This document shows positions 1 through 7,765 of a stretch of DNA of 37,765 nt, in pieces. The notes beneath the pieces were generated by a model that was given only the letters and a program-made list of their open reading frames with translations, did no database searches and was not told the origin of the DNA. The translations under genes and the position numbers were made by a program. Numbering within the stretch: position 1 is the stretch's first letter; each line of letters begins with the position of its first letter. Origin of the DNA: Oscillospiraceae bacterium (lineage in GTDB: Bacteria; Bacillota; Clostridia; Oscillospirales; Acutalibacteraceae); NCBI GenBank assembly GCA_015066045.1, contig SVPD01000021.1, forward strand, positions 1-37,765. Direction: 5' to 3'.

Positions 1-1
1 T

Positions 2-1627
2 GCGAAGGTAACTCTCAGAAACGGTACTCTCAAAGCGGGCGGAGACGTAAGAATGCTGGTGCAGAATTACTGCGAGCTTACACTCGTCGATTTCAGCCTC
101 GATACAAACGGAAAGAAAATCTACGCTCTTTCAAATAACTGCGGAAATGTGCTCGTAACAGGCAAAAGCGATATTACCAGTGAGGCGGCAGCCTTTGACC
201 TGTGGTATAACCACGGCAAGGCATATTCTGAGGGTGTAAGAGTTACCTTCGATGAAAGCTACACAGGTACGGTTACAGGTAACATAGAATACGGAGCAGA
301 GAATCCCACAGAAAGCTGGACAGAGAAAACTGTTCTCATTATCAGAAACGGCACCTTCATCGGTGAGATTAAAAACGTATCTGAAGAAATCCTTTATGCA
401 GGCGATATGAACATCACTCTATACGGCGGTAGCTTCTCAGAGCCTGTTATGGACGAATGGTGTGCACAGGGCAGCGAGGCTGCTGAGTTTGATGACGGCA
501 CCTACGGACCTTGCTTCCACGATTTTACCGAAAAAACAGAGGATGAGGACCATTTCTTTGCAGAGCCTGACTGTGAAAACGGCAAAAGATATTATTATGA
601 CTGCAGCAGATGTAAGCAGATGGGAAGCGAGACATACAGTGTAGGTCAGAGCAGAGGCCATAACTTCCAGTCATATATTTATAATAATGATGCTACCTGC
701 GAAAAGGACGGAACTGCCACGGCCTACTGTGATAAGTGTAATGCACAGGATACCGTTACCGTTAAAAATACGGCAGGACATAATATGGGCGAATGGATAG
801 TAACCAAGGCCGCAACCTGCACGGTAAAGGGAACAGAGGAAAGAACCTGCGAGGTATGCAATAAAAAGGAAACCAGAAGCTTTACCGGCGGACACACCTA
901 CAGTAGTGCTTTCGTTACCGATACAGAGGCCGTATGCGGCAAAAACGGCAGCAAATCCCGTCACTGTAGCTACTGTGACGCCAGAACAGACATTACCACC
1001 ATTCCCGCCAAAGCACACAGCTATAAAGTGACTGTCACTCCCTCTACTCTCAAAAAGACAGGCAAGATAACCTCTGTCTGTACCCTTTGCGGTAAAAAGC
1101 TTACAGAGGACATCTCACGTATCAAATCCGTAAAGCTTTCCAAAACGAGCTACACATACACCGGAAAAGCCTTCAAGCCTACTGTTACGGTAAAGGCTTA
1201 TAACGGTAAAAAGCTTACCAAGGATAAGGATTACACAGTAAAGTACAGTAAAAACAAGGCTATTGGCACGGCTACGGTAACCGTTACCTTCAAGGGTAAC
1301 TATTCGGGCACCAAAAAGCTTACCTTCAGCATTAAGCCTGCAAAGACAGAGTCTCTCAAGCTGACCGCAAAGAATAACGCCATAGCTCTTTCCTGGAAGA
1401 CGGTAAAGGGTGCTGACGGCTATGAAATCAGCTATTCTACATCTAAGAAGTTTACAAAAAAATCTACCAAAACTACTGTTATCAAAAAGCAGAGCACCAA
1501 AAAGACAACTCTTAATAAGCTTAAGAACAAGAAAAAGTATTACGTAAAAATCAGAGCATATAAAACCGTAAGCGGAAAAAAGATTTACGGTGCATACAGC
1601 AGTGTGAAGAATGTAAAAACCAAATAA
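2..1627 (+). CDS. Secreted surface protein with Cys-pair modules and a C-terminal FnIII domain (5' partial)
   Basis: The reading frame is open to the window edge, so the true start and any signal peptide lie upstream; the Met at 53 is probably internal. The visible part begins with a beta-rich stretch (N-rich, about 2-510). It is followed by four modules of about 40 residues, each starting near a His (codons near 518, 659, 779, 893) and carrying the pattern C-x3-G-x5-C-x2-C; a final half module has TSVCTLC. Next is an Ig-like bacterial domain (about 1129-1350, with YTYTGKAFKPTVTVKAYNGK) and a Lys-rich fibronectin type III domain (about 1354-1624, with ALSWKTVKGADGYEISYS). This architecture is common in extracellular clostridial proteins. 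A role in adhesion or glycan binding is only inference. No enzyme domain or cell-wall anchor is visible. No terminator separates it from the GH2 gene 19 bases downstream, so the two may be co-transcribed. Confidence 0.75.
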   Translation, partial: AKVTLRNGTLKAGGDVRMLVQNYCELTLVDFSLDTNGKKIYALSNNCGNVLVTGKSDITSEAAAFDLWYNHGKAYSEGVRVTFDESYTGTVTGNIEYGAENPTESWTEKTVLIIRNGTFIGEIKNVSEEILYAGDMNITLYGGSFSEPVMDEWCAQGSEAAEFDDGTYGPCFHDFTEKTEDEDHFFAEPDCENGKRYYYDCSRCKQMGSETYSVGQSRGHNFQSYIYNNDATCEKDGTATAYCDKCNAQDTVTVKNTAGHNMGEWIVTKAATCTVKGTEERTCEVCNKKETRSFTGGHTYSSAFVTDTEAVCGKNGSKSRHCSYCDARTDITTIPAKAHSYKVTVTPSTLKKTGKITSVCTLCGKKLTEDISRIKSVKLSKTSYTYTGKAFKPTVTVKAYNGKKLTKDKDYTVKYSKNKAIGTATVTVTFKGNYSGTKKLTFSIKPAKTESLKLTAKNNAIALSWKTVKGADGYEISYSTSKKFTKKSTKTTVIKKQSTKKTTLNKLKNKKKYYVKIRAYKTVSGKKIYGAYSSVKNVKTK

Positions 1628-1646
1628 AACATGAGGAGAAGGCATT

Positions 1647-4184
1647 ATGTACAAATCACTTAACGGACAGTGGCTTTTCAGAGAAAAGGGCAAAGAAAAA
1701 TGGCTGAATGCCACTGTTCCCGGCTGCAACTATCTGGATCTTATGAGAAACAGGATTATTCCCGATCCCTTTTACGGCCTCAATGAGAAGGACTGTGAAT
1801 TTGTGGGACATCTCGACTGGGAATATGTAAAGAGCTTTACTCTGACAGAGGAGGAGCTGCAGCACGACGAAATCTGTCTTGATTGCAGAATGCTCGACAC
1901 TCTCTGCCATGTTTATCTTAACGGCGAAGAGATAGCCTACACTGAAAACTGTCATATCGGATATAGCTTTAAGGTGAAGAAATATCTTAAGGCAGGAGAA
2001 AACGAGCTGAAAATGCTCTTCCTTTCACCCGTAAAATATGTGGAAGATATAGCCAAAAAGACTATGGTTCCGCCTAATTCAAACGGTATGAACGGTATCG
2101 TGTTTGTCCGCAAGCCTCAGTGTCATTTCGGTTGGGACTGGGGTCCCGTGCTCGTTCCCTCGGGTGTCAGCGGTAACATCGGTCTCGAATTTGTCAAAAG
2201 GGCGAGGATAGGCCACCTCGGAGTTACACAGTCACATCAGGATAACAGGGTAACCGTAGGATATGAATGTGAGGCAGAGCTTTACGGTGAGGGAGTGAGA
2301 TGTGAGGTTACTCTCACGCATCCTGACGGCACTCAGGAAAAGGCTGAGGGCTTCAGGGGTGAATTTACCGTAGAAAATCCCGAGCTTTGGTGGACAAGAG
2401 AGCTTTCGGGCAAGGACAGTCAGCCTCTTTATAGGGTTAAGGCAGAGCTTATTTCTGACGGCGAAGCAGTTTCCGCAACGGAAAAGAAGATAGGTCTGCG
2501 TACTCTTTATCTTGACCGCAGCAGGGATGAATACGGCACGAACTTCCGTTTCGTTCTTAACGGTGTACCTATGTTCGCCAAGGGTGCTAACTGGATTCCC
2601 GCCGACTCCTTTATTAACCGCTTCGACGAAAAGGCTCTCAGAATGTACATCGATACGGCTATTTTCTCTAATTTTAATCTTATCCGTATCTGGGGCGGCG
2701 GCTTTTATGAAAGCGATGAAATGTATGACCTGTGCGATGAGAAGGGTATTCTTTTATGGCAGGACTTTATGTTTGCCTGTCAGCCTTATCCCTTCTTTAA
2801 GGAGGATTTCCTCGAAAACGTAAAAAGAGAAATCAAATATAATGTTAAAAGACTCTCGCACCACGCAGCTCTGGCTATATGGAGCGGTAACAATGAAATC
2901 GAGGCTATGTCAGGCGGCTGGATGCATCTGAGAGAATACATAAAATGGACAGAGAAATTTTTCTATAGTATTCTTCCTGAGGAAATAAGAAAGTACGACA
3001 AGGTAACCTCCTTTATTCCCGGCTCGCCCTGCGGCACTGAGCATAATAAGGGTGTAAATTCCGACAATGTGGGTGACACCCATCTCTGGAGTGTATGGCA
3101 CGGTCTGGCTCCCATGAAGGAATACCGTCATCGTATGACTCGCTTCTGCAGTGAATTTGGCTTTGAAAGCCTTCCCGATATAAAGAGTGTGGCTGCCTTT
3201 GCCGAAAAGAAGGACTACAGGCTCGAAAGTCCGGTTATGAAAAGTCACCAGAAGTGCGGCTCCGGTAATGCAAAGATGTTCTATTACATCCGCACCCGCT
3301 TCAAGGTGCCCGAGAACTTCGAGGATTATGTCTATCTTTCACAGATAACCCAGCTTAACTGCATCGAGGATGCTACTGAGCATTGGCGCAGAAACAAGGG
3401 CAGATGTAACGGTGCTCTTTACTGGCAGTTCAATGACTGCTGGCCCGTATGCTCCTGGTCGAGCATCGATTATTACGGCAACTACAAGGCTTTACAGTAC
3501 GGTGCCAGACATTTCAACCGTCCGCTTACCGTTTCCTTCGAGGATAAAGGAAATGACCTGACGGCATATCTTGTCAATGACCTTCGTGAGGATAAAGCAG
3601 TTAAGGTGCGTCTTTCTGTTTTCGATTTCGAAAAGGGTGTGGTTTCCTCTGACGAAAAAGAGATAACCGTTAAGGCTTTGGCTAACGAAAAGGTGTTCAG
3701 AAAGGACCTTTCCATTCTCCGTAAGGCATATGACGTAAAAACTACAGGTCTTATCCTTTCTCTCATAGAGGACGGTAAGGAGACCGTGAGAAGAGTATTC
3801 CTTTTCGATCAGGAAAAAAGACTCAATCTTCCCAAAACTACTCTCGTAACAGAAAAGAAAATAGCAGGCGACAAGGTGGAAATCACCGTAACGGCAGATA
3901 AATTTGCCCGTCTCGTGCGTCTCGAAAGTGCGAGCGTGAAAAACTTCTCAGACAACTGCTTTGACCTTCTGCCCGGTGAGAGCAGGACTGTCACTATAGA
4001 GACAGAAGACGGTGCTTCTGCTGAAGAGCTGATGAAAAGCATAAGGGTTATTTCTCTTACGGATATTCCCACCCGCAAGATGACTGCAGAAGAAAAAATA
4101 ATGATATTTAAAATGGCCGCTTCTCCCATGAATATAGGAAATGCGATTTTCCATAGACAGAGGCCGAAGGATGTGGAAGTATGA
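1647..4184 (+). CDS. GH2 family beta-mannosidase
   Basis: This is an intracellular exo-beta-mannosidase candidate, cleaving terminal beta-1,4-mannose from manno-oligosaccharides. The 845 residues match the usual GH2 mannosidase length. The N-terminal jelly-roll begins SLNGQWLFREKGKEKW and includes the family motif WDWGPVLVPSG near residue 165. The TIM barrel contains RIWGGGFYESDEMYDLCDE and the acid/base Glu417 in WSGNNEIE. The nucleophile is Glu503 in TRFCSEFGFESLPD, and GALYWQFNDCWPVCSWSS lies near the barrel end. A beta-sandwich tail follows. No signal peptide is present. The start at 1647 is preceded by AGGAGAAG. The stop overlaps the start of the next gene (ATGA at 4181-4184), so the two are translationally coupled. 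The GH2 family also includes beta-galactosidases and glucuronidases, but the motifs fit beta-mannosidase best. Confidence 0.9.
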   Translation: MYKSLNGQWLFREKGKEKWLNATVPGCNYLDLMRNRIIPDPFYGLNEKDCEFVGHLDWEYVKSFTLTEEELQHDEICLDCRMLDTLCHVYLNGEEIAYTENCHIGYSFKVKKYLKAGENELKMLFLSPVKYVEDIAKKTMVPPNSNGMNGIVFVRKPQCHFGWDWGPVLVPSGVSGNIGLEFVKRARIGHLGVTQSHQDNRVTVGYECEAELYGEGVRCEVTLTHPDGTQEKAEGFRGEFTVENPELWWTRELSGKDSQPLYRVKAELISDGEAVSATEKKIGLRTLYLDRSRDEYGTNFRFVLNGVPMFAKGANWIPADSFINRFDEKALRMYIDTAIFSNFNLIRIWGGGFYESDEMYDLCDEKGILLWQDFMFACQPYPFFKEDFLENVKREIKYNVKRLSHHAALAIWSGNNEIEAMSGGWMHLREYIKWTEKFFYSILPEEIRKYDKVTSFIPGSPCGTEHNKGVNSDNVGDTHLWSVWHGLAPMKEYRHRMTRFCSEFGFESLPDIKSVAAFAEKKDYRLESPVMKSHQKCGSGNAKMFYYIRTRFKVPENFEDYVYLSQITQLNCIEDATEHWRRNKGRCNGALYWQFNDCWPVCSWSSIDYYGNYKALQYGARHFNRPLTVSFEDKGNDLTAYLVNDLREDKAVKVRLSVFDFEKGVVSSDEKEITVKALANEKVFRKDLSILRKAYDVKTTGLILSLIEDGKETVRRVFLFDQEKRLNLPKTTLVTEKKIAGDKVEITVTADKFARLVRLESASVKNFSDNCFDLLPGESRTVTIETEDGASAEELMKSIRVISLTDIPTRKMTAEEKIMIFKMAASPMNIGNAIFHRQRPKDVEV

Positions 4185-5134
4185 AAAAAGCGATTAAAAG
4201 AATTTTAACAGGTGCAGGTGTGGCAGGTCTCACGGCTTACGGACTCGCCACCGCCGCTAACGAGGCACTTTTTAACCGTAAAATTACCTTTTCTCCCGAG
4301 TTCAACCAGAAAATGTCAGGCTGCGATAACAGTCATCTGGGTGAATTTCTGGAAAACAACCTCAGGTGGCTCGAGGCCTACGGCTATGAGAGACATTTTA
4401 TCCTTTCCGATAAGGGCTACAGACTTACAGGCTATCTTTTCCGGCCTGAAAAGGAAAGTGATGTTTATGTCTTCGGTGCTCACGGCTACAGGAGCAGCGG
4501 TAGGAGAGAATTTTCCAAGTTTGTACAGTATTACATAGAAAAGGGCTATAATGTTTTCCTCCCCGACCATGTGGCCTCGGGTGAAAGCGAGGGAACCTGG
4601 TGTACCTTCGGGTATAACGAGAGAGAAGACTGTATGAAGTGGCTTTCCTATCTTACCGACACTTTCGGGGCAGAGATAAAAATTATTCTTCACGGTGTTT
4701 CCATGGGCTGCGCTACGGTCTGTATGATGAGCGGCAGAGATGATCTCCCCGAAAACGTAAGGTTTACTGTAGCTGACTGCGGCTTCACCGTGGCAGAGGA
4801 TTTCTTTAACTGGAAGATAGATAAGCTCGGAATAAAGTGCAACAAGGTGATTACTAAGGGTGTCTTCTATGCCGGTAAGATAAATCACGGTATGGATCTT
4901 TTCGATGTTTCGCCTGTGGAAAGTGTGAAAAAGGCCCGTGTTCCGATGTTCTTCGTTCACGGAGAAAGGGATGCTCTCGTTCCTGCATTTATGTGCACAG
5001 AGCTCTATGAAGCCTGCGGCAGTGAGAAAAAGGAAATTCTCCTCGTTCCTGAGGCTGACCACGCACAGGCATTCATTTACGGCAGAAAAGAGTATGCTGA
5101 GATAATCGACAGGTTTGCGAAAGAGCTTTTATAA
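4181..5134 (+). CDS. Alpha/beta hydrolase (YqkD-like), coupled to the GH2 gene
   Basis: A serine hydrolase with a probable N-terminal membrane segment (about residues 7-27, AGVAGLTAYGLATAANEAL). The catalytic triad is readable: Ser174 in HGVSMG, Asp264 in GERDALVP and His294 in EADHAQAF. An oxyanion-type HGYRSSG motif lies near residue 105. The length of 317 residues and the layout resemble membrane-anchored family members such as B. subtilis YqkD. Its start overlaps the GH2 stop by four bases, so it is translated with the mannosidase. A role removing acyl groups from mannan-derived sugars is plausible from that pairing, but the sequence does not show the substrate. A rho-independent terminator follows at 5177-5205. 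Confidence 0.82.
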   Translation: MKKAIKRILTGAGVAGLTAYGLATAANEALFNRKITFSPEFNQKMSGCDNSHLGEFLENNLRWLEAYGYERHFILSDKGYRLTGYLFRPEKESDVYVFGAHGYRSSGRREFSKFVQYYIEKGYNVFLPDHVASGESEGTWCTFGYNEREDCMKWLSYLTDTFGAEIKIILHGVSMGCATVCMMSGRDDLPENVRFTVADCGFTVAEDFFNWKIDKLGIKCNKVITKGVFYAGKINHGMDLFDVSPVESVKKARVPMFFVHGERDALVPAFMCTELYEACGSEKKEILLVPEADHAQAFIYGRKEYAEIIDRFAKELL

Positions 5135-5176
5135 AAAATAAAATATAGCACATTATTAATATATATAATAGTATAG

Positions 5177-5205
5177 GGCATCTGCTTCGTGCAGGTGCCT
5201 TTTTT
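5177..5205 (+). terminator. Rho-independent terminator after the GH2/hydrolase operon
   Basis: GGCATCTGC (5177-5185) pairs with GCAGGTGCC (5191-5199) through one G:U pair around a TTCGT loop, and is followed by T6 (5200-5205). It lies 42 bases after the hydrolase stop. Confidence 0.85.
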
Positions 5206-5210
5206 GTGGG

Positions 5211-5287
5211 GGGGCGAAGCCGCCGTATACGGCGCCCCGCACGCCTGCGGGCGTGCGGGGAACGGCTTAAAAGCCGTGCTTCGCCCC
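5211..5287. repeat. Cruciform-like palindromic element (REP/MITE-like)
   Basis: A 77-bp GC-rich block in otherwise AT-rich intergenic DNA. A perfect 10-bp outer stem (GGGGCGAAGC 5211-5220 with GCTTCGCCCC 5278-5287) encloses three adjacent perfect hairpins. The first is the 14-bp palindrome CGCCGTATACGGCG (5221-5234). The second is an 11-bp stem with a TGCG loop (5235-5260). The third is ACGGCTT/AAGCCGT (5262-5277). Together they can fold as a four-way junction. No open frame is conserved across it. It resembles dispersed palindromic repeats, but only one copy lies in this window. Confidence 0.7.
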
Positions 5288-5455
5288 ACCTTGCCTTTAC
5301 ATGTACGAAAAAAGAAAAATAGACACCTGTCGATTTTTAATCAACACTTTCACTTAATTTGTTGATTATTTACCGTGTATTAGCACTTTGTTCATAATAT
5401 CTAATTATAATTACCATACCGGAGAAAAATTATGGAATTTATATAGGAGAAAAAT
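5288..5455. other. AT-rich intergenic stretch upstream of the second hydrolase
   Basis: No gene is visible. A TATAAT at 5406-5411 could be the -10 box of the downstream hydrolase gene, but no convincing -35 box sits at the right spacing. The ribosome binding site AGGAG lies just before the ATG at 5456. Confidence 0.4.
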
Positions 5456-6469
5456 ATGAAAAATTCGAAGAAAAAAATTCTTAAGCTTTTGACAAGCACT
5501 GTTATTATTGCAGCGGTTCTTTTTGTGGCTCTTTACAGTGTTTCCCATTTAAAATACGAGCGTTCTGTGATGGCTACCCTGTCTGAGGTATGGATGGTGC
5601 TTATCGACCGTGACTCCATTTATGAGGAGGGCGAAGGCTACATAGAAAACATCGAGCTGAGAGAGAAGACAAATCTCGAGCCTCACGAAAAGCCGTCAGG
5701 CGTTTCTATGGATATACCTTATTATTATCAGTATGAGCATAATATGCAGGTTTACTATTTTAATATGGAGACCTTTACTGACACGCTTCTCATTTACATT
5801 CCCGGCGGCGGCTATTTGAACAATCCTCTCAAATATCACTGGAAGCTTATCAATAATGTTTCTCAGAATGCTGAATGTCCCGTTGTTATGCCCATTTATC
5901 CTAAGCTTCCCCACTATACCTGTGAGCAGTCCTATGAGGTTATGATGGAGTTTTATCTCGATGTGGCATCAAGAGAGGGAGTAAAGCACATCATTTTCGC
6001 CGGTGACTCCTCGGGCGGTGCTATGAGCCTCGTTCTTGCCCAGAAGATAAGAGATCTTGATATAGACATTCTCGAGCCTGAGCAGCTTTTCCTTTATGTT
6101 CCCTGGATGGACGTAACTATGGAAAATGAGGAGGTAGAGGAAATAGAGCCTATCGATCCTATGCTCGGTATGCACGGCCTTATCGACATCGGTAAAAAGT
6201 GGGCAGGTGACCTTGACCGCAAGGATCCCGTGGTAAGCCCCATTTTCGGCTCCTTTGAGGGACTCGGCTACATCAGTCTTTTCACCGGTACCAGAGATAT
6301 GCTCTGCCCCGATATAGTGAAGTTCCACGAGATACTTACCGAGCAGGGCATAGACCACACCCTTATGCTCAAGGAAGGTCTCGACCATCCCTATCCACTT
6401 TTCCCCACACCCGAGGCTAAGGAAGCTCAGCAGATGCTGATTGATGCCATTTTGGCTACTAAAGGCTAA
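5456..6469 (+). CDS. Membrane-anchored alpha/beta hydrolase, HSL/acetyl-esterase type
   Basis: A 337-residue esterase-like protein. The N-terminus (KKKILKLLTSTVIIAAVLFV) is a signal anchor or signal peptide, so the catalytic domain probably lies outside the membrane. The hormone-sensitive-lipase-type oxyanion motif HGGG appears as IPGGGY near residue 120, with Pro in place of His. The nucleophile is Ser185 in GDSSGG, followed by Asp281 in GTRDMLC and His311 in LDHPYPLF. Such enzymes hydrolyse short acyl esters, including acetylated sugars; the substrate here is unknown. The gene stands alone: a terminator and palindromic element lie upstream and a strong terminator (6475-6508) follows directly. 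Start chosen because AGGAG lies about 8 bases upstream and the signal segment begins there. Confidence 0.82.
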   Translation: MKNSKKKILKLLTSTVIIAAVLFVALYSVSHLKYERSVMATLSEVWMVLIDRDSIYEEGEGYIENIELREKTNLEPHEKPSGVSMDIPYYYQYEHNMQVYYFNMETFTDTLLIYIPGGGYLNNPLKYHWKLINNVSQNAECPVVMPIYPKLPHYTCEQSYEVMMEFYLDVASREGVKHIIFAGDSSGGAMSLVLAQKIRDLDIDILEPEQLFLYVPWMDVTMENEEVEEIEPIDPMLGMHGLIDIGKKWAGDLDRKDPVVSPIFGSFEGLGYISLFTGTRDMLCPDIVKFHEILTEQGIDHTLMLKEGLDHPYPLFPTPEAKEAQQMLIDAILATKG

Positions 6470-6474
6470 GAAAA

Positions 6475-6508
6475 AATCCGCTCTTATCAAACGGAGCGGA
6501 TTATTTTA
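6475..6508 (+). terminator. Rho-independent terminator after the second hydrolase
   Basis: AATCCGCTC (6475-6483) pairs perfectly with GAGCGGATT (6494-6502), followed by a T-rich run ATTTTATT. It starts within 10 bases of the stop codon. Confidence 0.8.
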
Positions 6509-6574
6509 TTCTGTTTTGTAATTTCTTGTAGCAAAGCAACAAAAAACACTTGTACATTTTGTATAAAAATTCAC

Positions 6575-6603
6575 TTGACTTTACAAAAGTTTTATTATAT
6601 TAT
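6575..6603 (+). promoter_or_regulatory. Promoter of the sigma factor gene
   Basis: TTGACT (6575-6580) and TATTAT (6598-6603) with a 17-base spacer, 33 bases before the ATG. The region is very AT-rich, so other -10 choices (TATATT) overlap it. Confidence 0.55.
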
Positions 6604-6635
6604 ATTCATAATATTATGATTGGATAAGTCTACAG

Positions 6636-7214
6636 ATGGAAAGTTATTTTCAGTTAAATGATGAGCAGCTTACCTTTCTCGCCGTAGAGAGAGACGATGA
6701 AGCGTTGGCGGTGCTGACGGAAAGGTATATGAATGTGGCGAAGTACATCGCTTCCTCCTTTTCATCAGATGCTGAGGAAATTTCCGATCTCGTGCAGGAG
6801 GGTATGCTCGGCTTTTTAGCTGCCGTTTACTCTTATGATAAAGACGGTGCTGCGGCGTTTAATACCTATGCATCCCGCTGCATCAGAAACCGCATAATAG
6901 GTGTTCTCCGTGCTGCCGGTACGAAAAGGCATATTCCTGAGGATATGATAGTTTCTCTCGAAAGTCAGCGGGACCGTGAGGATGGGGAGCTCACTCCCGA
7001 GGAAAGCTTGCTTTCCGATGAGGGAGCGGAGTACATACACTCTGTTATATGCAGTGAGCTTTCGGAGCGGGAGCGGGAGATTTTTATGCTCTATCTCGGT
7101 GGCTCGTCCTACTGCGATATCGCTGAAAAGACCGGAATTACGGTAAAGTCTGTGGACAGTGCTCTGCAGAGAGCGAGAAAAAAGCTTAAAAAAAGACTTC
7201 AGAACGAGGTCTGA
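6636..7214 (+). CDS. RNA polymerase sigma-70 family factor, SigH-like
   Basis: A 192-residue alternative sigma factor. Region 2 is at residues 10-90, with DLVQEGMLGFLAAVYSYD (core-binding helix) and NTYASRCIRNRIIGVLRA (region 2.4-like, -10 recognition). Region 4 is at about residues 130-190, with LSEREREIFMLYLGGSSY and the helix-turn-helix end VKSVDSALQRARKKLKKRL. The C-terminus closely resembles that of B. subtilis SigH (Spo0H), as does HIPEDMIVSLES after region 2. It is somewhat shorter than SigH (about 218 residues) and lacks a region 1 or 3 domain. SigH controls the entry into sporulation and competence in Bacilli; whether this one does so is not shown. The ribosome binding site is weak. 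A zinc-ribbon gene follows 82 bases later without a terminator between. Confidence 0.85.
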   Translation: MESYFQLNDEQLTFLAVERDDEALAVLTERYMNVAKYIASSFSSDAEEISDLVQEGMLGFLAAVYSYDKDGAAAFNTYASRCIRNRIIGVLRAAGTKRHIPEDMIVSLESQRDREDGELTPEESLLSDEGAEYIHSVICSELSEREREIFMLYLGGSSYCDIAEKTGITVKSVDSALQRARKKLKKRLQNEV

Positions 7215-7296
7215 TTATATGCCCTGACTCATAAGGAGAAAATTTTCGGTGCAACCCCGATAAGGGCGATTTCAAATTCAAGCGAGGTAAAAAATC

Positions 7297-7581
7297 ATGT
7301 ACGAAGACAAAACACTCAAATGCAAAGAATGTGGTGCTGACTTCATCTTCACTGCAGGCGAACAGGAATTCTATGCAGAAAAGGGCTTCCAGAATGAGCC
7401 CCAGCGCTGCAAGGAGTGCCGTATTGCCCGTAAGAACGCAGCAAGACCTGCCAGAGAAATGTTCATTGCTACTTGCGCCAGCTGCGGCGGCGAAGCCAAG
7501 GTTCCCTTTAAGCCCACCGAAGGCAGAGAGGTTTACTGCAGCGAATGTTTTGCAAAGATGAAGGAAGAAGAGGAAGCATAA
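7297..7581 (+). CDS. Small zinc-ribbon protein (CxxC-x17-CxxC type)
   Basis: A 94-residue protein with four Cys pairs or near pairs: CKEC (residues 9-12) and CKEC (34-37), then CASC (about 61-64) and CSEC (about 83-86). Each half would bind one zinc ion. The spacing fits the CxxC-x(n)-CxxC domain family seen as small proteins in many clostridia. Function is unknown; nucleic-acid or protein binding is a guess. GAGGT lies upstream of the ATG at 7297. The gene follows the SigH-like factor with no terminator between and is closed by a strong terminator at 7626-7657, so the two probably form one transcript. Confidence 0.8.
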   Translation: MYEDKTLKCKECGADFIFTAGEQEFYAEKGFQNEPQRCKECRIARKNAARPAREMFIATCASCGGEAKVPFKPTEGREVYCSECFAKMKEEEEA

Positions 7582-7625
7582 TTTATTTGAGAGGTTTTTG
7601 AATTTCTTATTTATAAATATGCCCT

Positions 7626-7657
7626 GTCGGACTGTACGCAGTCCGACTTCTTTTTTT
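7626..7657 (+). terminator. Rho-independent terminator after the zinc-ribbon gene
   Basis: A perfect 9-bp stem GTCGGACTG (7626-7634) / CAGTCCGAC (7639-7647) with loop TACG, followed by TTC and T7. Confidence 0.9.
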
Positions 7658-7707
7658 ATGCTCACTTTATAATAGAGAGGTCGTCAAACGGATGTCATTC
7701 TCCGATA

Positions 7708-7737
7708 TTGCTTTTTATACATTTTATGTGATATAAT
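7708..7737 (+). promoter_or_regulatory. Promoter of the third hydrolase gene
   Basis: TTGCTT (7708-7713) and consensus TATAAT (7732-7737) with an 18-base spacer, 28 bases before the ATG. GAGGTGA provides the ribosome binding site. Confidence 0.65.
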
Positions 7738-7765
7738 AAGCTAAATAAAGATGTGAGGTGATTTT

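Noticed and set aside
1115-1729. A 204-residue minus-strand frame spanning the end of the surface protein and the GH2 start
   Set aside because: It overlaps two well-supported genes and has no family features.
4316-5062. A 248-residue open frame opposite the first hydrolase
   Set aside because: The plus-strand frame carries the Ser-Asp-His triad and is coupled to the GH2 gene.
5211-5287. A tRNA-like cloverleaf
   Set aside because: It has four stems but lacks the T-loop and D-loop consensus bases and a CCA-end-like acceptor, and its stems are too long and too perfect.
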